This document shows positions 54,146-63,267 of a stretch of 64,000 nt of DNA, in pieces (the stretch's first letter is position 1; each line of letters starts with the position of its first letter). A program made the position numbers and the translations under genes. The stretch is taken from the NCBI RefSeq assembly GCF_000166275.1, contig NZ_CM001023.1, positions 3,289,001-3,353,000 of the forward strand, in the 5' to 3' direction. The stretch comes from Algoriphagus machipongonensis (lineage in GTDB: Bacteria; Bacteroidota; Bacteroidia; Cytophagales; Cyclobacteriaceae). The notes beneath the pieces were generated by a model. That model did no database searches. It was not told where the DNA came from and worked only from the letters and a program-made list of their open reading frames with translations.

Positions 54146-54664
54146 TTAGGAGTTTTCAGACCTAACAGTGTTTGGATAGATTCTATAATGACTCATTAAG
54201 CCCACTAATAAAAATATAGCTAGCAAGCCAACAAGCATCCATTTGGAAGTCGTAAAGATGGAAGCTAGGGTTGCAAGTACCTGATGTCTTTCTGGGAAGT
54301 CATTCAAAATTCCAATAATCAGGATATTCTCAAAGAAATCCATAACAAAGATCCCCAAAGGGAGAATTGCTACTTTGCTTGATTTCCAAAAAATTCGCAA
54401 CAATCCGATAGCAAGAAGTCCATACACGAGCATGTAGGGGAAATCCAAAGCGATTATTCCAAATTTGTATGCATTCCTCTCGGAAAGTGAAAGATTTCCA
54501 AGTGATTGGTACGCCTGATCTACAGAATAGGCGAATTTTAAGTCCAATGCATATTCAGAAGGAAGAAAATAATTCAACAACACGTTGAATAAAAAGAAAA
54601 GTAGAGTTAGAAAAACCAGCGTCGACCTTTTCTTAAGCCATAAAAAAATTGCTTTTAAAATCAT
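54146..54664 (-). CDS. Hypothetical four-helix membrane protein
   Basis: Protein of 172 residues with about four membrane helices (near 14-30, 72-92, 97-118 and 142-160). No family is recognised. Charged stretches YSVDQAYQSLGNLSLSERNAYKFG and DFPERHQ lie between helices. It is on the minus strand, single, between pyrE and the gamma carbonic anhydrase gene. I give no function. Confidence 0.65.
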   Translation of the reverse strand: MILKAIFLWLKKRSTLVFLTLLFFLFNVLLNYFLPSEYALDLKFAYSVDQAYQSLGNLSLSERNAYKFGIIALDFPYMLVYGLLAIGLLRIFWKSSKVAILPLGIFVMDFFENILIIGILNDFPERHQVLATLASIFTTSKWMLVGLLAIFLLVGLMSHYRIYPNTVRSENS

Positions 54665-54756
54665 AAAAAATGTATTTAAACCAAAGAATATTAATTAAAA
54701 GTAACTAAATACTACCATTTCAAAAAATAATGGGATTAAATAATCGCATCAAGTCA

Positions 54757-55269
54757 TTATTTTTCAAACCACTTAGCATACATGGGGTAATTTTTAGCCG
54801 TCCTATCAATTACTTCCTGCATATTCTCTCCTGTATCCTTTACTTTTTTTGCAGGCATTCCTGCATAAATAGAATTGGCTTCCACAACGGTCCCAGCAAG
54901 AACCACTGCTCCGGCAGCAATTACAGCGCCTGAATGGATTACAGCTCCATCCATTACAATAGCCCCCATTCCTACCAAAACCCTATCGTGAATGGTGCAA
55001 CCATGAACAACGGCATTATGAGCGATTGAGACCTTGTTCCCAATAATTGTGGGGAATTTTTGGTACGTACAGTGGATGACTGCCCCATCTTGTATATTGG
55101 TATCGTCCCCAATTTTAATAAAGTGAACATCGCCCCTAATAACAGCATTAAACCATACGGTACAGTTATTTCCCATCTCTATTTCTCCTACAAGAGTTGC
55201 ATTGGGTGCCAACCAACAATTTTCACCTAATTTTGGCTCTTTTGAATTCACTGGAACAATTAATGCCAT
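54757..55269 (-). CDS. Gamma carbonic anhydrase family protein
   Basis: Left-handed beta-helix (hexapeptide-repeat) protein of 170 residues from the ATG at 55269 (MALIVPV); the longer frame to 55296 adds nine residues without support. Metal-ligand His residues appear in GAVIHCTYQ and SIAHNAVVHGC, and the hexapeptide repeats run through LVGMGAIVMDGAVIHSGAVIAAGAVVLAGTVV (key GAxxxxG turns). The Cam-type family includes both active carbonic anhydrases and YrdA/PaaY-like proteins; activity is not certain here. Confidence 0.9.
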   Translation of the reverse strand: MALIVPVNSKEPKLGENCWLAPNATLVGEIEMGNNCTVWFNAVIRGDVHFIKIGDDTNIQDGAVIHCTYQKFPTIIGNKVSIAHNAVVHGCTIHDRVLVGMGAIVMDGAVIHSGAVIAAGAVVLAGTVVEANSIYAGMPAKKVKDTGENMQEVIDRTAKNYPMYAKWFEK

Positions 55270-55353
55270 AGCTTGTTTATAGATGTTGAAATTCAAATCT
55301 AAGAAGATCTTAAGAGTGAATTTTAATTTTGTAAATGAAACTTTTTAAAAAAA

Positions 55354-55385
55354 TTGGAGTTTACATGTATATACATATAAATTTG
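55354..55385 (+). promoter_or_regulatory. Candidate Bacteroidota promoter of the YceI gene
   Basis: A -7 box TAAATTTG (55378-55385) matches TAnnTTTG, with a TTG of the -33 element at 55354-55356, 21 bp upstream. The start codon at 55418 would give a short leader. A perfect 12-base palindrome ATGTATATACAT (55365-55376) occupies the spacer, a possible regulator site. Confidence 0.5.
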
Positions 55386-55417
55386 CACATTCAACTTTAT
55401 CTTAATAATCAGTAGAA

Positions 55418-56143
55418 ATGAAAACTATTAAACTAACTGGATTCTTACTAGCAAGTGCTTTACTTACATTCTCATGTAACAAGCCGTCTGAAACAGTAGA
55501 AACATCTGAAGCAAAAGAAGTAGCAACTTTAGAAGGTAAAAGCCTAAGCATTGATCCTGAAGCAACTACCATCGCATGGAGAGGTTACAAACCAACTGGA
55601 CAACACTTTGGTAAAATTCCTGCTGTAAATGGTGAATTGGCGCTAAGTGGATCAGAAATTACTGGAGGTAAATTCACCTTCGATATCACAGGTCTTAAGA
55701 TCGAAGATATGGAAGAGACTGATGAGAGCTACGGTAAGCTTTATGGTCATTTGCAATCAGCAGATTTCTTTGATGCAGAAAACCATCCTCAGGCAACATT
55801 TGAAATTACTGAAGTAATGCCTTTCTCAGAATCAGATAAAATTGCAGTAGAAGAGCAATTTGAGTCAGAAAACACGCCAAAAAGTGCAACTGAACTATCT
55901 CCTGAGCAACCAACGCACTGGATCTCAGGTAACCTTACTATGAGAGGTAATACAAAAAACATCAAATTCCCTGCAGCAGTATCCATTGACAATGGTGTAG
56001 TATCTGCTAAAGCTGGATTTAACATTGACAGAACTGCATGGGGTCTATCTTACGGTGACGAGGCTGATGCAGTAGATAAGACAAAAGATAAATTTATCTA
56101 TAACACGGTTTCTTTAAACCTTAATGTTACAGCATCTGAATAA
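55418..56143 (+). CDS. YceI family lipoprotein
   Basis: Lipoprotein of 241 residues (lipobox TFSC, Cys20) with a lipocalin-like YceI domain, which binds polyisoprenoid or similar lipids in the periplasm. Signatures: ATTIAWRGYKPTGQHFGKIP, the GLKIEDMEE segment, YGHLQSADFFDAENHPQATFEITEV and the C-terminal WISGNLTMRGNTKNIKFP. A Glu-rich insertion of about 30 residues (ESENTPKSATELSPEQPTH) lengthens the domain. A terminator follows. Confidence 0.93.
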   Translation: MKTIKLTGFLLASALLTFSCNKPSETVETSEAKEVATLEGKSLSIDPEATTIAWRGYKPTGQHFGKIPAVNGELALSGSEITGGKFTFDITGLKIEDMEETDESYGKLYGHLQSADFFDAENHPQATFEITEVMPFSESDKIAVEEQFESENTPKSATELSPEQPTHWISGNLTMRGNTKNIKFPAAVSIDNGVVSAKAGFNIDRTAWGLSYGDEADAVDKTKDKFIYNTVSLNLNVTASE

Positions 56144-56165
56144 GCTTCCTGAAGTTTATTCTTTT

Positions 56166-56200
56166 AAAAAGAGGAATTCGATTCGAATTCCTCTTTTTTT
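56166..56200 (+). terminator. Terminator of the YceI gene
   Basis: The 15-bp perfect stem AAAAAGAGGAATTCG (56166-56180) / CGAATTCCTCTTTTT (56184-56198), with a 3-base loop, runs into a T-stretch. It is only 9 bp before the start of pabB at 56209. Confidence 0.85.
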
Positions 56201-56208
56201 GTATCCAA

Positions 56209-57465
56209 ATGGAAAAATTCCCTTTCAGCTACAAACCTGACTTTCCTGACTGGCAACAAAAACTGTTGTACTGGGCAGACCAAACCCAGCCCTTTTTAGC
56301 CTATTTTCAAGGGAATCAATACCCCTATCCCGAAAACCCCTTCGAACATTTATTATTTACTGGAAACCAAGAACTGAAAGAAGCTGAAATCTGGGATGAT
56401 TCATTAAAAATTCAAAAGGTTGGAATAATTGGGTATGATTTTAAAAACAGGCTGGAAAAGCTTGAAAGTAATAATCCTACCCTCATCCCACTTCCTGATT
56501 TGTGCTTTTTCCAGCCTCAAATCTCTTTATGTATCCATGAAGAGGAAGTCCATAGTAAAACCAACCTTTCTCTTTCCTTTTGGCAGCAGGTTGAAGCCAT
56601 TTCTTTACCGAAAGTAAATACTAGTTGCCAGATCAACCCCTTGTTAAGCAAAGAGGAGTATATAGAATCTGTGCTCAAAATCCAGGATTTCATCAAAGAG
56701 GGCGAAACCTACGAGTTGAATTTTTGTCAAGCGTTTACGGGTGATTTTGTCAATTGGGATCCTATTTCAGCTTTTCATAAACTCCAGAAGCTCTCCCCTA
56801 TGCCATTTTCAGCACTCTTCAAGGCAAAGACCCAATGGTTGATTTCCGCATCTCCCGAACGTTTTCTAACCAAAAAAGGAAGGAAATTAATTGGTCAACC
56901 TATCAAAGGCACTATTCACCGTGGGAGCAATCAGAAGGAGGATTTGGCTAATAAATCAGATTTACTTGCAAGCGAAAAAGAAAGAGCTGAGAACCTGATG
57001 ATCACAGATTTAACCCGGAATGACTTGTCCAAGGTTTCACTTACAGGTTCAGTTAAAGTAGATGAGCTTTTTGGCATTTATCCTTTTCCAAGAGTCTTTC
57101 AAATGATCAGTACAGTTTCGTCTATTTTAAAACCCGGGGTTGGATTTGAGGAAATCATCCAGGCAACTTTCCCGATGGGCAGTATGACGGGAGCACCTAA
57201 AATCCGTACCATGAAACTGATTGAAGAACTGGAAAATTTCAAAAGAAATTGGTTTTCGGGAGCCATTGGCTGGATAGATGAGCAAGGCGATTTTGACTTT
57301 TCTGTTGTCATCAGAAGTATCATTGCTGATTTAGAGATTAAAAAACTTTATTTTGGTGTTGGCAGTGCCATTACCTCAGATGCAAATGCAGCCTTAGAAT
57401 ATGAGGAATGTCTATTGAAAGCTCAAGTGCTGCTGGAAGTACTCGATGGAAAATCCAAAAACTAA
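56209..57465 (+). CDS. pabB: Aminodeoxychorismate synthase component I (anthranilate synthase I-like)
   Basis: Chorismate-utilising enzyme of 418 residues. Signature parts: GETYELNFCQAFTG (about 166-179), ISASPERFLTKKGRKLIGQPIKGTIHRG (residues about 219-246, with PIKGT), the RAENLMITDLTRND block and FPMGSMTGAPKIRTMKLIEELE. PIKGT in place of the anthranilate synthase PIAGT supports PabB (4-amino-4-deoxychorismate, folate pathway), not TrpE. It overlaps the start of dinB by 20 bp. No amidotransferase (PabA) gene is adjacent. Confidence 0.88.
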   Translation: MEKFPFSYKPDFPDWQQKLLYWADQTQPFLAYFQGNQYPYPENPFEHLLFTGNQELKEAEIWDDSLKIQKVGIIGYDFKNRLEKLESNNPTLIPLPDLCFFQPQISLCIHEEEVHSKTNLSLSFWQQVEAISLPKVNTSCQINPLLSKEEYIESVLKIQDFIKEGETYELNFCQAFTGDFVNWDPISAFHKLQKLSPMPFSALFKAKTQWLISASPERFLTKKGRKLIGQPIKGTIHRGSNQKEDLANKSDLLASEKERAENLMITDLTRNDLSKVSLTGSVKVDELFGIYPFPRVFQMISTVSSILKPGVGFEEIIQATFPMGSMTGAPKIRTMKLIEELENFKRNWFSGAIGWIDEQGDFDFSVVIRSIIADLEIKKLYFGVGSAITSDANAALEYEECLLKAQVLLEVLDGKSKN

Positions 57466-58543
57466 TACAGTCAGAAAAATCATACATGTGGATATGGATG
57501 CTTTTTATGCATCTGTAGAACAAATGGATCATCCTGAGTGGAGAGGGAAGCCTTTGGTAGTGGGTGGAAGTCGTGCCCGAGGAGTAGTGGCTGCCGCCAG
57601 CTATGAAGCTAGGAAATATGGTGTTTATTCTGCCATGGCCTCCAGTATTGCTGTACGAAAATGTCCCCACCTTATTTTTGCCAAACCCAGATTTGATCGA
57701 TACCGTGAATTATCCCTGATGATTCGAGAAGTGTTTTACGAATACACTGATTTAGTTGAGCCTTTGTCCTTAGATGAGGCATTTTTAGATGTGACAGAGA
57801 ATAAAAAAGGAATAAACTCTGCAATATTAATTGCCAGGCAAATCCGGCAAAAGATTAAAGAGAAGACAAACTTAAACGCCTCTGCTGGAGTCAGCTATAA
57901 CAAGTTCCTTGCTAAAATTGCTTCAGATTTAAACAAGCCCAATGGTCAAGCATATATTTTACCGGAAGATGCAGAAGAGTTTTTAGAGAAACTTCCCATT
58001 GGAAAATTCTTTGGAATCGGTAAAGTCACTGCTGAAAAAATGCAGAAAATAGGAATACATAATGGGGCTGATTTAAAACAGTTTTCCCTTCAATTTCTCT
58101 CTAAAAAATTCGGTAAATCAGGACTTCATTATTTCAATATTGTAAGAGGAATTCACCTTTCTGAAGTCCAGCCACATCGGGTTAGGAAATCTCTCAGTGC
58201 AGAAAACACTTTTGAGGTAGACCTAACCACTGATGAGGAACTGCTCAATAAACTACAGCCTATCTACGAAGAGGTCATTCGAAGACTTGACAAATCAGGC
58301 ATCAAGGGTAGAACTGTCACTTTGAAATTGAAATACTCTGACTTTAGTCTTCAAACCAGGAGCAAAACTTTAGAGCAATATCCTGATAAAGAAATGATTT
58401 GGGAGATCGCAAAGGAACTATTAGAGCAGGAAGTGGTTTCTAAACCCGTTCGTTTATTAGGGCTAGGACTTTCCAATTTAAATATCACAGAAGAGCATGA
58501 GCATTTCGGGGAGCAACTGAAGATTCCTTTCGAAAAAGAATAG
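57446..58543 (+). CDS. dinB: DNA polymerase IV
   Basis: Y-family translesion polymerase of 365 residues. The metal-binding motifs HVDMDAFYASVEQ near the start and LSLDEAFLDVT (about 107-117) are intact, as is SAGVSYNKFLAKIASDLNKPNG. The little-finger domain (about 245-350) is present, and the C-terminus ends in a short Phe-containing tail (IPFEKE) that could be a beta-clamp-binding tail. The ATG lies 20 bp inside pabB, so translation is coupled; no LexA-like site is evident. Confidence 0.95.
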   Translation: MENPKTNTVRKIIHVDMDAFYASVEQMDHPEWRGKPLVVGGSRARGVVAAASYEARKYGVYSAMASSIAVRKCPHLIFAKPRFDRYRELSLMIREVFYEYTDLVEPLSLDEAFLDVTENKKGINSAILIARQIRQKIKEKTNLNASAGVSYNKFLAKIASDLNKPNGQAYILPEDAEEFLEKLPIGKFFGIGKVTAEKMQKIGIHNGADLKQFSLQFLSKKFGKSGLHYFNIVRGIHLSEVQPHRVRKSLSAENTFEVDLTTDEELLNKLQPIYEEVIRRLDKSGIKGRTVTLKLKYSDFSLQTRSKTLEQYPDKEMIWEIAKELLEQEVVSKPVRLLGLGLSNLNITEEHEHFGEQLKIPFEKE

Positions 58544-58641
58544 CTCCGAACCTTTTTACAGATCTTCGTAAATAAACAGCAAAGTAAACTGCCATTTTGT
58601 CCGCATTTTATTAATTTCGCATCCCGAAAGTATTTCTATAC

Positions 58642-60120
58642 ATGGATAATTTAATTAAAGACATTGATATCATCTCTGGAGAAGAGGCACAAGCATGCGA
58701 CTTCAAAACTACCGTAGATGAGAATACGGGTAAATCCCGAAAATTATATATTGAAAGTTATGGCTGTCAGATGAATTTTTCTGATTCTGAAATTGTGGCT
58801 TCCATCATGAAGGAAAATGGATTTGACACCACCTCTGATTTCAATCAGGCTGATGTGATTTTCCTAAATACTTGCTCTATTAGAGAAAAGGCAGAGTTAA
58901 CTGTCAGGAAACGACTTACCGACTTCAATAAAGCCAAAAGAAATAAGCCTGAAATGACCATTGGAGTTTTGGGATGCATGGCTGAGAGGCTAAAAGACAA
59001 GCTTCTGGAAGAAGAGAAGATTGTTGATGTGGTTGTTGGGCCAGATGCATATAGAGACCTTCCCAACTTGGTTTCCTCAGCTGAAGACGGAAACAAAGGA
59101 GTCAACACCTTTTTATCAAGAGAAGAAACGTATGCAGACATTGCTCCAGTAAGATTAAATTCTAATGGAGTTACAGCTTTCATTTCTATCATGAGAGGCT
59201 GTGACAATATGTGCTCCTTCTGTGTAGTCCCATTTACCAGAGGAAGGGAAAGAAGCCGTGATCCACATTCTATCGTAGCAGAAGCTCAAGATCTTTACGC
59301 CAAAGGGTACAAGGAAGTGACTCTTTTAGGACAAAATGTAGATAGCTACAAATGGTCGCCAGAAGAAAACAACAAAGCAAGGCTTAATAAAAAAGAGGAG
59401 GCTGTTAGTTCGGTAATTAATTTCGCAAACCTTTTAGAGATGGTAGCGCAAGTTTCTCCTACTCTAAGAGTTCGATTCTCCACTTCACATCCAAAGGACA
59501 TCACGGATGAGGTTCTTTATACGATGAAGAAGTATGACAACATCTGTAAATACATTCACCTACCTGTTCAGAGTGGAAACAGCCGTGTTCTAGATTTAAT
59601 GAATAGAACTTATGACAGGGAATGGTATCTCAATCGAGTGGAATCAATTCGTAACATTTTGGGTGACGAATGTGGAATTTCCTCGGATATGATTGCAGGG
59701 TTTTGCTCCGAAACTGAGGAAGAACATCAAGACACTTTGACCTTGATGGATATCGTAAAGTACGATTTCTCTTACATGTTTTTCTATTCCGAAAGACCTG
59801 GCACCTTGGCAGCAAAGAAGTATGAAGATGACATTCCGCTCGAAGTCAAAAAGAGGCGATTGGCTGAAATCATCAGCAAGCAAAGCAAACTCTCTCACGA
59901 AAGAAATAAATTAGACATCGGAAAAGAGCAAGTAATTCTAATTGAAGGAATTTCTAAGAAATCCGATCAAGAATATCGAGGCAGAAACTCCGCAAATAAA
60001 GTAGTGATCATTCCGTCGGGTGATTATGGCATAGGAGATTATGTCTTGGTGAAAATCAAAGACTGCACTCCTGCTACTTTATTTGGAGACATCCTTGAAG
60101 TAAACCCTACGCTTTCATGA
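58642..60120 (+). CDS. miaB: tRNA-2-methylthio-N6-dimethylallyladenosine synthase
   Basis: Radical SAM methylthiotransferase of 492 residues that thiomethylates A37 of tRNAs. The N-terminal UPF0004 cluster has Cys in [21 protein letters not shown] and GCMAERL; the radical SAM cluster is [20 protein letters not shown] (CxxxCxxC). A C-terminal TRAM domain (about 425-490) is present. The N-terminus is about 40 residues longer than the E. coli enzyme. The stop overlaps the next start (ATGA). Confidence 0.95.
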   Translation: MDNLIKDIDIISGEEAQACDFKTTVDENTGKSRKLYIESYGCQMNFSDSEIVASIMKENGFDTTSDFNQADVIFLNTCSIREKAELTVRKRLTDFNKAKRNKPEMTIGVLGCMAERLKDKLLEEEKIVDVVVGPDAYRDLPNLVSSAEDGNKGVNTFLSREETYADIAPVRLNSNGVTAFISIMRGCDNMCSFCVVPFTRGRERSRDPHSIVAEAQDLYAKGYKEVTLLGQNVDSYKWSPEENNKARLNKKEEAVSSVINFANLLEMVAQVSPTLRVRFSTSHPKDITDEVLYTMKKYDNICKYIHLPVQSGNSRVLDLMNRTYDREWYLNRVESIRNILGDECGISSDMIAGFCSETEEEHQDTLTLMDIVKYDFSYMFFYSERPGTLAAKKYEDDIPLEVKKRRLAEIISKQSKLSHERNKLDIGKEQVILIEGISKKSDQEYRGRNSANKVVIIPSGDYGIGDYVLVKIKDCTPATLFGDILEVNPTLS

Positions 60121-61406
60121 TTTCAAATTCGGAAATACAAACTGTCAAGCAAAGGTTTGGAATCATTGGAAATAGCCCTTTGCTAAATCATGCCATTCAA
60201 GTGGCAATGCAGGCATCTCCAACAGATATGACGGTGCTTATCACAGGTGAAAGTGGTAGTGGTAAGGAAAGTTTTTCCAAAATCATCCACTCACTCAGTA
60301 AGAGAAAACACGGTAAATTCATTGCCATCAACTGTGGAGCCATTCCGGAAGGAACTATTGACTCAGAACTTTTCGGACATGAAAAAGGCTCATTTACAGG
60401 TGCTCATGAAGCTCGAAAAGGCTATTTTGAGGTAACAGATGGCGGATCAATTTTTCTAGATGAAATAGGTGAAATGCCACTTGGCACCCAAGCTCGACTT
60501 TTGAGAGTTTTGGAAAATGGTGAATTCATAAAAGTTGGCTCGTCGAAAGTTCAAAAAACCAATGTCCGGGTTATCACTGCCACCAATGTCAAGCTTCTTA
60601 ATGCGGTAGAAAAAGGAAAGTTTAGAGAAGATCTATATTATAGATTAAACACCGTTCCGATTTTCGTCCCTCCCCTTCGTGAGCGAGGAGAAGATATAGT
60701 TCTGCTTTTCAGAAAATTCACTTCGGACTTTTCTGAAAAATATCATGTCAAACCAATTTCCTTAGATCATGAAGCCCAAAGGCTGTTGATGAGATATCCA
60801 TTCCCTGGGAATATTCGTCAGCTTAAAAACCTAGCGGAGCAAATTTCTCTTCTGGAAGAATCACGTGAGGTAAATGGCGAAACAATTTCAAAATATCTCC
60901 CAACAGACAATTCCAGACTCCCGATGGCGTTAAGTCATCAAAGTTCCGGTAAAGAGGCAACGGATTTTTCTGAAAGAGACATCTTGTATAAGGTTCTTTT
61001 TGAGATGAAAAAAGACATGAATGATCTCAAGAAACTCGTGTTGGAAAGCTATCAGAGCGGAGGATTAAATCAAAGTATCATTCAAAAGCACCAAGGGCTA
61101 TTTGAAGATATGGATAGCGGGATCACTCCTAAAGAAAAATCAGATTCTTCTTCCAATTACTCAGTACCTTTGGTCATCTCTCCCCAGAAGAACAACGAGC
61201 CTTCGGAGGAGTATGAAGATGAAGGAATAGAAGATATTTTCCATGAGGAAGATGATAATTCACTTTCTTTGGAGAAAAAAGAAAAGGAAATGATCCTTAA
61301 AGCTTTGCGCAAGCATAATAACAAAAGAAAATATGCTGCAAGCGACCTAGGAATCTCCGAACGAACACTCTACAGGAAGATCAAACAATATGAAATTGAT
61401 CAATAA
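60117..61406 (+). CDS. Sigma-54-dependent transcriptional activator without sensor domain
   Basis: AAA+ activator of 429 residues. Walker A is GESGSGKES (44-52), the sigma-54 loop is GSFTGA (91-96; usual GAFTGA), Walker B is [10 protein letters not shown] with Asp115-Glu116, and the sensor segment [20 protein letters not shown] is intact. An acidic, low-complexity linker (about 320-385) precedes a Fis-type HTH ([28 protein letters not shown]). There is no receiver or GAF domain. It overlaps both miaB (4 bp) and lptE (17 bp), so its expression is tied to those genes. Confidence 0.92.
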   Translation: MISNSEIQTVKQRFGIIGNSPLLNHAIQVAMQASPTDMTVLITGESGSGKESFSKIIHSLSKRKHGKFIAINCGAIPEGTIDSELFGHEKGSFTGAHEARKGYFEVTDGGSIFLDEIGEMPLGTQARLLRVLENGEFIKVGSSKVQKTNVRVITATNVKLLNAVEKGKFREDLYYRLNTVPIFVPPLRERGEDIVLLFRKFTSDFSEKYHVKPISLDHEAQRLLMRYPFPGNIRQLKNLAEQISLLEESREVNGETISKYLPTDNSRLPMALSHQSSGKEATDFSERDILYKVLFEMKKDMNDLKKLVLESYQSGGLNQSIIQKHQGLFEDMDSGITPKEKSDSSSNYSVPLVISPQKNNEPSEEYEDEGIEDIFHEEDDNSLSLEKKEKEMILKALRKHNNKRKYAASDLGISERTLYRKIKQYEIDQ

Positions 61407-61935
61407 AACGTATCTACAACTCCTTTTGGGAGCGTTTTTGACTCTGAGTCTATCAGGTTGCTCGGTCAATTATAGCTTCACAGGAACTACCATCAATTAC
61501 GAGGAGGTACAGTCTTTTTCCGTAGAAAACTTTTTTAATGATTCTGGAGGCGGGCCTGCAAATATGCAGCAGCTATTTACTGAATCATTGAAAGAATACT
61601 ACCAGAGAAATACACAACTGGAACTCGTCAGATCGAATGGTGACTTACAGTTTGCGGGAGCTATCAATAGGTATTCCCTCACACCACAATCTGCGGTATC
61701 TAGTTCCAATCCTAACTTACCTGATCGTGCAGGTCAAATGAGGCTTACCATAGCCGTAGAAGTGGAATACCTAAACCTGAAAAATGAAGAGGAAAATTTA
61801 AGAAGGACATTTTCGTTTTTTAAGGATTATGACCCTAGAACCACGACCTTATTAGATGTAGAAAATCAACTGGTTGAAGAAATATTTGAAAATATTATTC
61901 AAGATGTCTTTACAGCCACGGTAGCAAACTGGTAA
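61390..61935 (+). CDS. lptE: LPS-assembly lipoprotein LptE (Bacteroidota type)
   Basis: Outer-membrane lipoprotein of 181 residues with lipobox LSGC (Cys24). The pattern VNYSFTGTTINYEEVQSFSVENFFN and the following QLFTESLKEYYQRNTQLELVRSNGDLQFAGAI segment match Bacteroidota LptE proteins, which plug LptD during LPS insertion. The start lies 17 bp inside the sigma-54 activator gene. Identification is by pattern; a different lipoprotein of the DUF4390-like type is a minor alternative. Confidence 0.85.
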   Translation: MKLINKTYLQLLLGAFLTLSLSGCSVNYSFTGTTINYEEVQSFSVENFFNDSGGGPANMQQLFTESLKEYYQRNTQLELVRSNGDLQFAGAINRYSLTPQSAVSSSNPNLPDRAGQMRLTIAVEVEYLNLKNEEENLRRTFSFFKDYDPRTTTLLDVENQLVEEIFENIIQDVFTATVANW

Positions 61936-61968
61936 ATTCCCTATATTAAAAGCCCAAAAGCAAAAAGA

Positions 61969-62727
61969 GTGAACGCAGCGCAGTTTATAGAAATTATTAA
62001 GAAATCAGAATTTCCTGAAAAAAGTGATATTCTAGCACTTAAAAAGATTCAGGAAAATTTTCCGTATTTCCAGATACCTCATGTTTTAACTGCCCGTTTT
62101 GATTATCTAAAAAATCAGGAGAAACACGGAGAAGCTCTTGGTTTTGCAGCGATCACTAGTCCCGATAGAATCTGGCTAAAGGAGTTGATCGAGAAAAAGC
62201 CTAGCGTTGCTAAAGAGGCTCTAAAATCAGGAGAAAAAGAAGATTTGCTTCCAGAGGAAGCGAAAGGAAATAAAGACCCTAACTTAAGGACACAGTCCTT
62301 GGTAAAACTTGGTAATGACCTAAAAGGCACTCCATCACCCGCTGAAAAGCCTGCAGAGGAAAAACCAAAGCCGGTTCGAAGAAAGAGAAGAGCTCCAAAA
62401 GATGACTTAATCGAAACGATCAAAAAGAAAGAGAAAAAGACGATCGTAGATGCTAAAAAGAAAGAACAAATTGATTTGATCAAAGCTTTTAGCAAGAAGT
62501 CAATCAAAATGGCGACGATAAAAGAAATCGAAGCCAATCAAAACACAGAGAACCTTGCTGAAAAAAGCACCAAGATTAATGACAACTTGATCTCAGAATC
62601 TTTTGCAAAATTACTTGTCTCCCAAGGCAAAAAGCCGAAAGCAAAGCAAATTTATGAGAAATTGATGTTGAAATTTCCGGATAAAAGGTCTTACTTTGCG
62701 GACTTGATTGAAAAACTGAAAGAATAA
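61969..62727 (+). CDS. Conserved hypothetical protein with basic linker and C-terminal TPR-like segment
   Basis: Protein of 252 residues starting at GTG (61969), 34 bp after lptE. An N-terminal helical part (AAQFIEIIKKSEFPEKSDILALKKIQENFPYFQIPHVLTAR in pieces) is followed by a Lys/Glu/Pro-rich linker (about 95-165) and a terminal TPR-like helix pair (LVSQGKKPKAKQIYEKLMLKFPDKRSYFADLIEKLKE). I do not recognise a function. It lies between lptE and secG in an order seen in related genomes, hinting at an envelope role. Confidence 0.72.
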   Translation: MNAAQFIEIIKKSEFPEKSDILALKKIQENFPYFQIPHVLTARFDYLKNQEKHGEALGFAAITSPDRIWLKELIEKKPSVAKEALKSGEKEDLLPEEAKGNKDPNLRTQSLVKLGNDLKGTPSPAEKPAEEKPKPVRRKRRAPKDDLIETIKKKEKKTIVDAKKKEQIDLIKAFSKKSIKMATIKEIEANQNTENLAEKSTKINDNLISESFAKLLVSQGKKPKAKQIYEKLMLKFPDKRSYFADLIEKLKE

Positions 62728-62737
62728 TCCTAATTAT

Positions 62738-63103
62738 ATGTTTACTTTATTAATCACCATTATACTGATTTTAGCAGTATTGCTAATCTTGGTCATCCTA
62801 GGTCAAAACTCCAAAGGTGGAGTTGGAGCAGCTTTCGGTGGTAGTGCTTCCCAAATCATGGGAGTTACCCGTACCGGAAACGTTCTTGAAAAAGCAACTT
62901 GGGTTTTGGCAGTATCTATCTTGGTACTTTCATTAGCAACTTCTGCTTTCTATTCAGGAAGTCAGCCAAACCAATTTTCTTCCCCTAACATTGAAAGCGC
63001 GAAGCAACAAACCGTATCGCCTACGTTTGGAAATGACGAAAGCGTTCTTCCAACAGAAACTACTCCTGCTACTAGCGAGGACACCACTTCTGGGGGTGAA
63101 TAA
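62738..63103 (+). CDS. secG: Preprotein translocase subunit SecG
   Basis: Small inner-membrane subunit of 121 residues of the SecYEG channel. Two hydrophobic helices (about 3-22 and 56-72) flank the conserved QNSKGGVGAAFGGSASQIMGVTRTGNVLEKATW loop (key parts GQNSKGGVGAAFGG and TGNVLEKATW). The C-terminal Ser/Thr/Glu-rich tail of about 45 residues is longer than in E. coli SecG. It follows the hypothetical gene by 10 bp, and a terminator follows. Confidence 0.92.
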   Translation: MFTLLITIILILAVLLILVILGQNSKGGVGAAFGGSASQIMGVTRTGNVLEKATWVLAVSILVLSLATSAFYSGSQPNQFSSPNIESAKQQTVSPTFGNDESVLPTETTPATSEDTTSGGE

Positions 63104-63126
63104 GTAAGAAAAACAAAACATTTGTT

Positions 63127-63157
63127 AAAGTCTGCTCTAAAAGGGCAGACTTTTTTT
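63127..63157 (+). terminator. Terminator of the secG operon
   Basis: The 9-bp stem AAAGTCTGC (63127-63135) / GCAGACTTT (63145-63153) with a 9-base loop is followed by further T. It starts 23 bp after the secG stop. Confidence 0.85.
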
Positions 63158-63267
63158 GTTTGTCTAAGTTTGAACTGGTATTTTCCAATCTAGTAGTCAC
63201 CAAAATTCTGGTCGCCTTGATTTGATTTTGAGCTATCGGAATTCTTTTTACCATCCAATTCACCTCT

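Noticed and set aside
62115..62537. Minus-strand open frame of 140 codons
   Set aside because: It is antisense to the Lys/Glu-rich linker of the 61969 gene, giving a Ser/Phe-rich meaningless product.
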